A stretch of 64,000 nucleotides of DNA from Geobacillus thermodenitrificans subsp. thermodenitrificans DSM 465 (GTDB lineage: Bacteria; Bacillota; Bacilli; Bacillales; Anoxybacillaceae). A program made the position numbers and the translations under genes. Location: assembly GCF_000496575.1 (NCBI RefSeq), contig NZ_AYKT01000012.1:1-64000 (forward strand), given 5' to 3'. The notes under the pieces are model-generated. The model had not been told where the DNA came from and made no database searches. It worked only from the letters and a program-made list of their open reading frames with translations. This document shows, in pieces, positions 27,517-34,446 of this stretch (position 1 is its first letter; each line of letters begins with the position of its first letter).

Positions 27517-28128
27517 ATGAGCACGAACATTGTTTGGCATCATACATCGGTCACAAAAACAGATCGGCGCGAGCGTAACGGTCATCATAGCGCCATCCTT
27601 TGGTTCACCGGGTTGTCCGGCTCCGGCAAATCAACCGTAGCAAATGCCGTCTCAAGACGGCTGTTTGAGCTCGGCATTCAAAACTACGTATTAGACGGGG
27701 ACAACATCCGCCATGGGCTCAATAAAGACCTCGGCTTCTCTGCGGCCGACCGGACGGAAAACATTCGCCGCATTGGCGAAGTGGCAAAGCTGTTTGTCGA
27801 CAGCGGACAGTTTGTTCTCACCGCATTTATCTCTCCGTTTGCCGAAGACCGGGCACTTGTCCGCCGTCTCGTCGAAGAAGACGAGTTTATCGAAATTTAT
27901 GTTAATTGCCCGCTTGAAGAATGTGAAAAACGCGATCCAAAAGGACTGTACAAAAAAGCGCGCCGCGGCGAAATCCGCGAATTTACTGGCATTGATTCAC
28001 CGTATGAAGCGCCGGAAGCGCCTGAGTTGACGGTTGAAACACACCGCTACTCTGTCGACGAGTGCGTCGAGCAAGTGCTCGCCTATCTGCGCGAGCGCGG
28101 GTTCATTCCGGCCGCCGAAACAAACTGA
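27517..28128 (+). CDS. cysC: Adenylyl-sulfate kinase
   Basis: The 203-residue enzyme phosphorylates APS to PAPS. The P-loop is [10 protein letters not shown] (residues 31-40). The substrate lid and APS-binding residues are in [17 protein letters not shown], followed by the [13 protein letters not shown] helix and the [14 protein letters not shown] loop. Length and order are as in the family. Its presence next to a reductase with APS-type cysteines suggests that the cell can use both APS and PAPS. Confidence 0.93.
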   Translation: MSTNIVWHHTSVTKTDRRERNGHHSAILWFTGLSGSGKSTVANAVSRRLFELGIQNYVLDGDNIRHGLNKDLGFSAADRTENIRRIGEVAKLFVDSGQFVLTAFISPFAEDRALVRRLVEEDEFIEIYVNCPLEECEKRDPKGLYKKARRGEIREFTGIDSPYEAPEAPELTVETHRYSVDECVEQVLAYLRERGFIPAAETN

Positions 28129-28140
28129 CCGCCATTTCTT

Positions 28141-28167
28141 GTCTCCCACTAAAAAAGAGTGGGAGAC
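28141..28167. other. Hairpin between cysC and sumT
   Basis: GTCTCCCACT (28141-28150) pairs perfectly with AGTGGGAGAC (28158-28167), with an A-rich loop and no T-tract. It could mark RNA processing or give partial termination, separating the sulfate genes from the siroheme genes. Confidence 0.5.
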
Positions 28168-28268
28168 CATTGAACAAAGTCGTTTTCATGCCAAATTAAG
28201 CTGTTCACAATAAAAGCACCGCCTTTAGATGGCCAGCTGGGATCATACAAGAAAGGGCTGAAACAACG

Positions 28269-29045
28269 ATGGGCAAAGTGTATCTTGTCGGCGCCGGTCC
28301 CGGCGATCCGGAACTCATCACTGTCAAAGGATTAAAATGCATTCAGCAGGCGGATGTCATTTTATATGACCGCCTCATTAACGAAGAGCTGTTGTCGTAT
28401 GCCAAACCGGGCGCTGAGCTCATCTTTTGCGGCAAGCTGCCCGGCTACCACGTCATGCAACAAGAAACGATCAACCATTCGCTCGTCCTGCACGCCAAAA
28501 AAGGAAAAAACGTCGTCCGTCTAAAAGGCGGCGACCCGTTCGTATTCGGGCGCGGCGGCGAAGAGGCTGAGGCGCTCGTCAAACATGGGATTGAGTTTGA
28601 GATCGTTCCTGGTGTCACCGCTGCTATCGCTGCGACGGCTTATGCCGGCATCCCCGTCACCCATCGCGAGTTCAGCTCAAGCGTTGCCTTTGTCACCGGA
28701 CATCGGCGCGACGGAATCCGTGAAGATATCAAATGGGAGAGCCTTGCCAAGGGCATTGATACGATCGCCATTTACATGGGTGTCCACAATTTGCCATATA
28801 TTTGCGAACAGCTAATCAAATATGGCAAAATGCCAGAGACGCCGGTAGCGGTTATCCAATGGGGAACAACAGCGGCTCAACGAACAGTCACCGGCACGCT
28901 GACGACGATCGCCGGGATCGTTGCTAAAGAAAACATTGAAAATCCAAGCATGATCATCATCGGGGATGTCGTCCGGCTACGCGCCAACATTCAATGGTTC
29001 GAACGGCTGTTGGCGTCATCTGCAGCTGCTGGTGCAACATCGTGA
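28269..29045 (+). CDS. sumT: Uroporphyrinogen-III C-methyltransferase
   Basis: The 258-residue enzyme transfers two methyl groups from SAM to uroporphyrinogen III, giving precorrin-2 for siroheme, the cofactor of sulfite reductase. The SAM-binding signature is VYLVGAGPGDPELITVKG at the N-terminus, followed by ADVILYDRLI and the FVFGRGGEEAEAL and VPGVTAAIAA motifs. It is the stand-alone type, equivalent to B. subtilis YlnD, without a fused HemD or CysG part. GAAAGGGCTG precedes the ATG. sirB follows after 10 bases. Confidence 0.92.
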   Translation: MGKVYLVGAGPGDPELITVKGLKCIQQADVILYDRLINEELLSYAKPGAELIFCGKLPGYHVMQQETINHSLVLHAKKGKNVVRLKGGDPFVFGRGGEEAEALVKHGIEFEIVPGVTAAIAATAYAGIPVTHREFSSSVAFVTGHRRDGIREDIKWESLAKGIDTIAIYMGVHNLPYICEQLIKYGKMPETPVAVIQWGTTAAQRTVTGTLTTIAGIVAKENIENPSMIIIGDVVRLRANIQWFERLLASSAAAGATS

Positions 29046-29055
29046 GGCGGTCGTG

Positions 29056-29802
29056 ATGGAAGCCATTCTATATGTCAGTCACGGCAGCCGCATCGCTGCA
29101 GCCTGCTATGAGGCGGCTCGTTTCGTCGAACAATGCAAAGCAGCCATCGACATCCCGATTCAGGAACTTTGCTTCGTTGAACTGGCAGAACCGGACATTG
29201 TGACTGGCGTTGACCGTTGCGTCGCCCAAGGAGCAACGCGCATCATCGTCGTTCCACTGCTGCTTCTATCCGCGGGACACGCGAAGCACGACATTCCAGC
29301 GGCGCTCGAGCTCGCGAAACAGCGTCATCCATCTCTTGAAATCGTCTGCGGCACCCCGTTTGGCGTCCATGAATCGATGATCGATATCATCATCGACCGC
29401 ATCGGTGAACATCCGACGCCACTTGATAACGAATCGATGATTCTTCTCATCGGCCGCGGCAGCAGCGACCCGGATACAAAGCGCGACATCACCGCTATCG
29501 CTCGGCTCCTGAAAGAAAAAACGAACGTGCCGCACGTTGACATTTGCTTTCTCGCTGCTATCCATCCGACGCTTGACGAAGGGCTTGAGCAGGCGAACGC
29601 ATCCATATATCGGCATGTGTTTGTCGTTCCGTATTTATTATTTACCGGCGTCTTAATGAAAACGATCGAACGGAAACTAGAGGCGCTGCCTGTTTCACAC
29701 CAACAGTGGCATTTATGCTCTTACTTAGGCTATCATCCGCGTCTCGTAACACTTATTCAAGAGCAAGTATTGTCGCTATCGTTGGCGAAAAAAGGAGCTT
29801 GA
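29056..29802 (+). CDS. sirB: Sirohydrochlorin ferrochelatase (CbiX family)
   Basis: The 248-residue protein inserts iron into sirohydrochlorin to give siroheme, as in B. subtilis YlnE. It has two CbiX-like halves. Metal-binding His is in ILYVSHGSR near the start and a second in SAGHAKHDIP. The start is ATG 29056, preceded by GAGGCGG; the longer frame overlaps sumT. A terminator overlaps its stop, so it ends the cys operon here. The sirC gene, which completes the operon in B. subtilis, is absent from this position. Confidence 0.88.
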   Translation: MEAILYVSHGSRIAAACYEAARFVEQCKAAIDIPIQELCFVELAEPDIVTGVDRCVAQGATRIIVVPLLLLSAGHAKHDIPAALELAKQRHPSLEIVCGTPFGVHESMIDIIIDRIGEHPTPLDNESMILLIGRGSSDPDTKRDITAIARLLKEKTNVPHVDICFLAAIHPTLDEGLEQANASIYRHVFVVPYLLFTGVLMKTIERKLEALPVSHQQWHLCSYLGYHPRLVTLIQEQVLSLSLAKKGA

Positions 29803-29826
29803 AAAGACAAGCTCCTTTTTTCATGT
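29789..29826 (+). terminator. Terminator of the cys-siroheme operon
   Basis: AAAAAGGAGCTTG (29789-29801) pairs with CAAGCTCCTTTTT (29808-29820), with further T residues after it. Confidence 0.9.
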
Positions 29827-29889
29827 ACATTAGGCCGTATCTATTATATGATGGAAGCAGAACGGTCCCAATGAAGGAGGCTTTACCAT

Positions 29890-30174
29890 ATGAAACGGGT
29901 TCATGTCATTGTCGAAGGACGTGTACAAGGTGTTGGCTTTCGCTATTTCGTCCAGCACGAGGCACTGAAGCGACAGCTGACCGGCTGGGTAAAAAACAAT
30001 GACGATGGGACGGTGGAAATGGAAGCCCAAGGCCATGAAAGTGCCGTCCAGCTCTTTTTGGATACGATTGAAGCCGGAACGATGTTTGCTAAAGTCTCTC
30101 GTATGCACATTGAGCAGCGCGACGTCCGACCGGATGAAAAACAATTTCGCATTATGTACGGCGGCGGGCTTTAA
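29890..30174 (+). CDS. acyP: Acylphosphatase
   Basis: The 94-residue cytoplasmic enzyme hydrolyses acyl phosphates such as acetyl phosphate. The signature VEGRVQGVGFRYFV has the phosphate loop with its Arg, and GWVKNNDDGTVEMEAQG carries the catalytic Asn. Length is typical. GAAGGAGGCTTTACC precedes the ATG. It has its own unit after the cys terminator. Confidence 0.93.
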   Translation: MKRVHVIVEGRVQGVGFRYFVQHEALKRQLTGWVKNNDDGTVEMEAQGHESAVQLFLDTIEAGTMFAKVSRMHIEQRDVRPDEKQFRIMYGGGL

Positions 30175-30248
30175 CACCAGCGCCATGTTCAGTACAGTTT
30201 GTACGATTGGTCACTGACCGCCCAAAGAAGCCACCTTTCCCTGCAGAC

Positions 30249-30270
30249 AAAAGGCAGCCCTGATGGCTGC
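30249..30270 (-). terminator. Probable terminator after the arginase-fold gene
   Basis: GCAGCC (30254-30259) pairs with GGCTGC (30265-30270), and on the minus strand CTTTT follows. It is short and about 155 bases beyond the stop of the gene, so confidence is moderate. Confidence 0.45.
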
Positions 30271-30426
30271 ATGTCCACTTGCTCCCTTTAACTTAAGATG
30301 AAAGCAACTTTAGAAGATGGATGATGTTATCAAAAGCTTACTATAGCGGTTTTGATTTTTGGAACACTTAACCATCATCGATGATTGGAACCCGCGATTT
30401 TCATCGGTCTTTTAGGCATTCCCCTG

Positions 30427-31197
30427 TTAAGCCGGACGCAAATGGGAAGTAGCATAACGAAAACACGTCTCTAAAATGGCACTATTCGCCTGTTCATTTT
30501 TCCACTGTGCCTCAAGGCAAAGCGGATGAAACACATCGATGACGGCTTTCGGGTATTCACCGCATATGTCTACACCCAACACTTTTTTATAGAATAGTAG
30601 CAGACGCAAGCAAGCGAGCAATCGAGAAAGCGTCATCATTCCTTGATCCCAGTTCGTAACTGCGTCTTCGCGACGAAGCACGTCTTTATCGATGCTTATA
30701 TACACGCTTCCGGTCGGGATGGCCTTCAGAAGCTCATTCGGCCATTCATCATGATCAGCAAATGGAAAAACAGTGATGTTTGGAGATAAACGGAGATTAC
30801 GCGGAGAAAATGATGGGCCAACAATCACAACTTTTCGCAGCTGCGCGTACTGAAGCGCATGAGCCACCCACGATCCGCATGAAATGAGGCTGCTTTCGTC
30901 CTGTTCAGCGTCCGTATGGTGGTCAAACAGCACAAGCGTAAACGGTTCGCTTATTTCCCTTAACAACAAATACGTGACATAATGGTAGTTGCCGCTCCCG
31001 ATCAGCACCGCCCCACGGGTTCGCCGCCGGCGTAACCGTCTTTCAATCTCGGCAAGCGCCGCTTCGCTGCAATACAAATTTGTCTCCGGTACGTCAGCGA
31101 GATCAATCCACTCGTGTGGAAAACAAAACAGCCGCTTTTGTGGCCGGTACGTACCGTCAAAATTGAGCACAGTGACACCGTTACCTTGAAACCCCAT
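30427..31197 (-). CDS. Arginase/ureohydrolase-fold protein of unknown substrate
   Basis: The 256-residue protein has arginase-type metal motifs: FDHHTDAEQ in place of the usual DAHxD, and SIDKDVLRRED in place of SxDxDxxDP. The first motif GGDHS appears as SGNYHY. The ligand residues Asp and His are mostly kept, so metal binding is plausible, but the last Asp-Pro is changed and the substrate loops differ from those of arginase, agmatinase and formiminoglutamase. The reaction is therefore open. It is monocistronic and sits beside the bacillithiol genes without clear link. Confidence 0.7.
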   Translation of the reverse strand: MGFQGNGVTVLNFDGTYRPQKRLFCFPHEWIDLADVPETNLYCSEAALAEIERRLRRRRTRGAVLIGSGNYHYVTYLLLREISEPFTLVLFDHHTDAEQDESSLISCGSWVAHALQYAQLRKVVIVGPSFSPRNLRLSPNITVFPFADHDEWPNELLKAIPTGSVYISIDKDVLRREDAVTNWDQGMMTLSRLLACLRLLLFYKKVLGVDICGEYPKAVIDVFHPLCLEAQWKNEQANSAILETCFRYATSHLRPA

Positions 31198-31360
31198 TTC
31201 TCCTCACCCTTTCCTTCCGCTGAATCATTATTCAACGCCTCTAAGGTGTGGATGAGTCCAAGATGTAGCCTTTTCTATTATACAATGAGAGACGAAATAT
31301 TTCCGTTCTTATGCTCTCGTCATGTACAATATATAGAAAGCAACTAAAGGAGGGACCTGC

Positions 31361-31708
31361 ATGCAGCCGATCGACACCACCGCTGTACAAGAGGCACTGA
31401 ACCGCTTGGCTAACCGCGACATATATATTCATTTAGAAACAACGAACGGAGCATACGCTTCTCATCATAACGAAGGTTTTTTTTCCGCTGGCGCTTACAT
31501 CCGCAACGCCCTCATCCGCTTCACCCGCGGCAAAATCACCGGTCCAGGTCCATATCGCGTCGGGCTGAAGCTGGACATCGGCTGGGTGTATGCTGAAGGG
31601 TTAACCCATTGGGAATGGACGAAAGAAGGACAATTGCTGTTAGCAGGACATGATTATGAAGGGAAACTGGCGGTCGCTCTTGAGCTGAGTGACAAGCCAT
31701 TTGCCTAA
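31361..31708 (+). CDS. yojF: YojF family protein (DUF1806)
   Basis: A 115-residue cytoplasmic protein with HLETTNGAYASH near residue 26 and GPYRVGLKLDIGWVYAEGLTHW in the second half. It matches the YojF family that is almost always found immediately before bshB2, as here (13 bases apart). Its role is unknown, but the fixed pairing suggests assistance to bacillithiol formation. AAAGGAGGGACCTGC precedes the ATG. Confidence 0.85.
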   Translation: MQPIDTTAVQEALNRLANRDIYIHLETTNGAYASHHNEGFFSAGAYIRNALIRFTRGKITGPGPYRVGLKLDIGWVYAEGLTHWEWTKEGQLLLAGHDYEGKLAVALELSDKPFA

Positions 31709-31721
31709 GGAGGGGAGTCCG

Positions 31722-32375
31722 ATGAACGAACAACATGTACTCGTTGTCTTTCCCCACCCGGACGATGAAGCGTTCGGCGTCTCGGGAACAATCGCCCAGT
31801 ATGTGCAAAGCGGCACACCGGTGACATACGCTTGCTTGACGCTTGGCGAAATGGGAAGAAATATGGGCGTGCCCCCGTTCGCCAATCGTGAAACATTGCC
31901 ATTGATTCGCAGACAAGAATTAGAGGAAGCATGCCGCGTTCTCGGTATTCACGATTTGCGCTTGCTCGGCTATCGCGACAAAACCGTCGAATTCGAAGAT
32001 GAAGAAGAACTTGCCGACCGGATTGCAGCCATCGTCGCAGAAACAAACCCGTCGCTTGTCATTACATTTTATCCTGGCTACAGTGTCCACCCCGATCATG
32101 ATGCATGCGGGGCTGCTGTCATCCGCGCTTTGAAGCGGTGGCCAAAAGAGCAACGGCCGACCGTTTATTGTGTCGCCTTTTCCAAAAACTGCGAACAAGA
32201 CCTCGGTCAGCCGGATATTGTCCGCGATGTTAGCTCAGTGATTGATACGAAACTCGCCGCCATTCGCGCTCACCGCTCCCAAACGGAAGGGCTGATGCAG
32301 GCAGCCTCTAAGCGCGGCGACGCGCTCGCCTGGCTGAAAACAGAGCGGTTTTGGACGTACCGGTGGGACGATTAA
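31722..32375 (+). CDS. bshB2: Bacillithiol biosynthesis deacetylase BshB2
   Basis: The 217-residue LmbE/PIG-L family enzyme removes the acetyl group from GlcNAc-malate in bacillithiol synthesis, and may act on bacillithiol conjugates. The zinc motif is FPHPDDEAFG (His12, Asp15) with the partner His in HPDHDA. AAGGAGGGGAGTCC precedes the ATG at 31722. Context with yojF separates it from BshB1, which usually lies in the bshA operon. Confidence 0.9.
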   Translation: MNEQHVLVVFPHPDDEAFGVSGTIAQYVQSGTPVTYACLTLGEMGRNMGVPPFANRETLPLIRRQELEEACRVLGIHDLRLLGYRDKTVEFEDEEELADRIAAIVAETNPSLVITFYPGYSVHPDHDACGAAVIRALKRWPKEQRPTVYCVAFSKNCEQDLGQPDIVRDVSSVIDTKLAAIRAHRSQTEGLMQAASKRGDALAWLKTERFWTYRWDD

Positions 32376-32460
32376 CAGAAAGGAGCCGTTGAAAAGGTCG
32401 CCTTTTTTCAAGAGAGATAGACATTCTCTTACGGAGATGTTCAACGCTTTATACAGTGCT

Positions 32461-32500
32461 GAAAAGGGTGCTCCGCTGCTTTTAGGACACCCTCTTCTCG
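32461..32500 (-). terminator. Probable terminator after sirC
   Basis: GAAAAGGGTG (32461-32470) pairs with CACCCT (32488-32493) plus an inner TCC/GGA pair. On the minus strand the stem runs into TTTTC. It lies about 65 bases past the sirC stop. Confidence 0.5.
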
Positions 32501-32564
32501 TTTGTTTCACGACTGCTAGGAAGCAAGCAAACCGAAGCCATCCACAATGTGTATATCGAGAGGT

Positions 32565-33206
32565 TCAGCGTTCTCTCCCCTTCTTGCTGCTTCGTTCTTT
32601 TTCCTTTGCCAATAAGTGAGAAAATTCCTCGCCCCAACGACCGCTTTGCCGGAACGAATCAGCAGCGAGCGCCTGAAACAGCCGCTTTCGTCCCTCGGGG
32701 TCCGCGACTTCGCGCAACACGATATCGCGGGCTTGCTGCAAAAACTCGAGATACGGCCCGTACTCTTCTCCGTATTGATCTTCAAGTTCGCGGCGGATGC
32801 GGCGGGCGACCGCTGGGCTTGCTCCTTCGGTCGAAACCGCGATCGTTAATGGGCCGCGGCGGATGACCGCCGGAACATGAAAATCACACCGTTGTGGGGC
32901 ATCAACGACATTGAGCAGTTGCCCCGGCGCTGCCGCCTGTGCCACTGCCTCGTTCACCTTGTCATCGTTCGTCGCAGCGATGACGAGAAACGCCCCTTCC
33001 AAATCACTAGGGGCAAATGTCTTGATACGCCAGACAATCGTTCCCGCTGCTGCTAACGCTTGAAGCTCCGGTTCCGCTTCAGGGGCGACCATCACAACAT
33101 CTGCTCCTGCCTCTAGCAGTCCTCGGATTTTCCGCGCCGCCACCTTCCCCCCGCCGACAACGACCGCCCGTCGGCCGCGTAAATGGAGAATGACCGGGTA
33201 TCCCAT
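32565..33206 (-). CDS. sirC: Precorrin-2 dehydrogenase (siroheme synthase N-domain)
   Basis: A 213-residue NAD-dependent enzyme that oxidises precorrin-2 to sirohydrochlorin, the step between SumT and SirB. The Rossmann motif VVVGGGKVAARKI is at residues 13-25, followed by the VIAATND strand and the CDFHVPAVIRRGPLTIAVST segment with the conserved Ser-Thr. The C-terminal helical tail is basic. The start at ATG 33204-33206 follows GAGGGGAGGGG. In B. subtilis this gene (ylnF) ends the cys operon. Here it lies 2.8 kb away on the opposite strand, so it has lost direct SAM-riboswitch control. Confidence 0.88.
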   Translation of the reverse strand: MGYPVILHLRGRRAVVVGGGKVAARKIRGLLEAGADVVMVAPEAEPELQALAAAGTIVWRIKTFAPSDLEGAFLVIAATNDDKVNEAVAQAAAPGQLLNVVDAPQRCDFHVPAVIRRGPLTIAVSTEGASPAVARRIRRELEDQYGEEYGPYLEFLQQARDIVLREVADPEGRKRLFQALAADSFRQSGRWGEEFSHLLAKEKERSSKKGRER

Positions 33207-33263
33207 GACATACCCCTCCCCTCGCGATGAGCCTCGTTCCCTTCCATCAGCCAATTCAATGAT

Positions 33264-33300
33264 AAAAAAAGAAGCCGTGCATGGAACACGGCTTTTCTTT
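33264..33300 (-). terminator. Terminator after the His-rich secreted protein gene
   Basis: AAGCCGTG (33272-33279) pairs with CACGGCTT (33288-33295), and a T-run follows on the minus strand. It isolates sirC from the gene upstream. Confidence 0.8.
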
Positions 33301-33307
33301 CATTATA

Positions 33308-33871
33308 TCACCCTTCTTTGACTTCTTGAAGACATTTCGCCAACCGCTCGTTTTCCTTTTTCATATGCTCGAGCCATTGTGGAAGCAGTTTTTTCATTGC
33401 CTCTTGGTCATTGTTCTCCATGGCCTGTCTTGTTTGCTCGTGAAGCATATGGAGTCGCTGTTTCTCTTCTTTTGTCATCCAATGTTTCTTTTTATGTAAC
33501 TGTTTCAGTTCTTGCTTAAACTGTTCTTTCGTTATTTTTTTGTTCGCGAGCTGATCGATGAGCCGATCAAGCGCCGCTTCACGCTCTTTTTTCATTTGCT
33601 TGTACTTTTCTTTCATTGCCTTCTTTACTTTTTCATCCTCGAACTGTTGGCGCAGCGCTTTCCGTTCGTCGAGTACTTTTTTCCACTCGCCAGCTTGCTC
33701 CGGCGTATATGTTTGAACCATTTCCATCCACTTTTGTTCATCAAGCGCTCCGTGCTTCCACATATGCCCGACCGGCAAATGAACGTTGACGGCTTCATGA
33801 TGACCGGCAGTTACCCATGACGGCATCGCCAGCACAAGAGAAGCAAAAAATGCCATCCATACGCTTTTCAT
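33308..33871 (-). CDS. Secreted His-rich, coiled-coil protein of unknown function
   Basis: The 187-residue protein has a signal peptide (MKSVWMAFFASLVLAMPS, then WVTAGHH). The mature N-terminus holds five histidines within about 17 residues (GHHEAVNVHLPVGHMWKH). The rest is a long Lys/Glu/Gln-rich helical region, probably a coiled coil, with one Cys near the end. The layout resembles extracytoplasmic metal-sensing or chaperone proteins of the Spy/CpxP/ZraP kind in outline only. The ATG follows AAGGAGTGAAAAAAC. It stands alone between two terminators. Confidence 0.7.
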   Translation of the reverse strand: MKSVWMAFFASLVLAMPSWVTAGHHEAVNVHLPVGHMWKHGALDEQKWMEMVQTYTPEQAGEWKKVLDERKALRQQFEDEKVKKAMKEKYKQMKKEREAALDRLIDQLANKKITKEQFKQELKQLHKKKHWMTKEEKQRLHMLHEQTRQAMENNDQEAMKKLLPQWLEHMKKENERLAKCLQEVKEG

Positions 33872-34013
33872 GTTTTTTCACTCCTTTTCTTTTTCGTTTT
33901 TTCTTCACGGCAACTTAGACTCGCTTAGTTAACAGTTTCCTCGCGTATGCTGCTACCTCTCCTTTCCCACGATCGTTCCTTCCTATTTTTCCCCGTTTTT
34001 TGGTCATCATTGC

Positions 34014-34053
34014 ATAAAAAATAAGGAGGCTCGCAAAAAATCGAACCTCCCTA
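34014..34053 (-). terminator. Terminator after the DUF1992 gene
   Basis: GGAGGCTCG (34025-34033) pairs with CGAACCTCC (34042-34050) with one mismatch, followed on the minus strand by TTATTTTTTA. Confidence 0.7.
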
Positions 34054-34073
34054 TGTTTATTGAGCGAAAACGT

Positions 34074-34445
34074 TTAGCGAAATTTTTCCTCAATGCGCCG
34101 CCCGTAATCGCGCAGTGCCTTTGAGTTTGTTTGTTGCCGTTTTTTCATTAATTCAGCAAAGCGGAGCTGTTTTTCTGTCCATTTTTTCATCAGTTCTTTC
34201 TTTTTCTCGTCATCCTCGCAACAGCGAAGCAAATCTTCAAGCGTCATCAGTTCTTTTCGCAATTTCGTCTCTTCCGTCACATACCCAGCGTTTTTCAGCA
34301 ATAAATACCCGATCCGTAACTCTTCCGGAATGTGGGAAACATCCTCGAGCTCAAGCGGCTTCCCAAAACCAGGCAACTCGTCAAACTCTCCGTTTTTCAT
34401 CGCTTCACGAATTTTCTCTTCGTCAATGCGCCAAAACCCATCCAT
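34074..34445 (-). CDS. DUF1992 protein (DnaJ-subfamily C28 conserved domain)
   Basis: A 123-residue cytoplasmic protein with the DUF1992 signature at the start: IDEEKIREAMKNGEFDELPG followed by FGKPLELED. It is small, charged and helical, and lacks the J-domain HPD motif, so the DnaJ label is only a family name. Function is unknown. Its ATG lies two bases after the stop of the EAL gene on the same strand, so the two are very probably co-transcribed and translationally coupled. Confidence 0.82.
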   Translation of the reverse strand: MDGFWRIDEEKIREAMKNGEFDELPGFGKPLELEDVSHIPEELRIGYLLLKNAGYVTEETKLRKELMTLEDLLRCCEDDEKKKELMKKWTEKQLRFAELMKKRQQTNSKALRDYGRRIEEKFR

Positions 34446-34446
34446 T

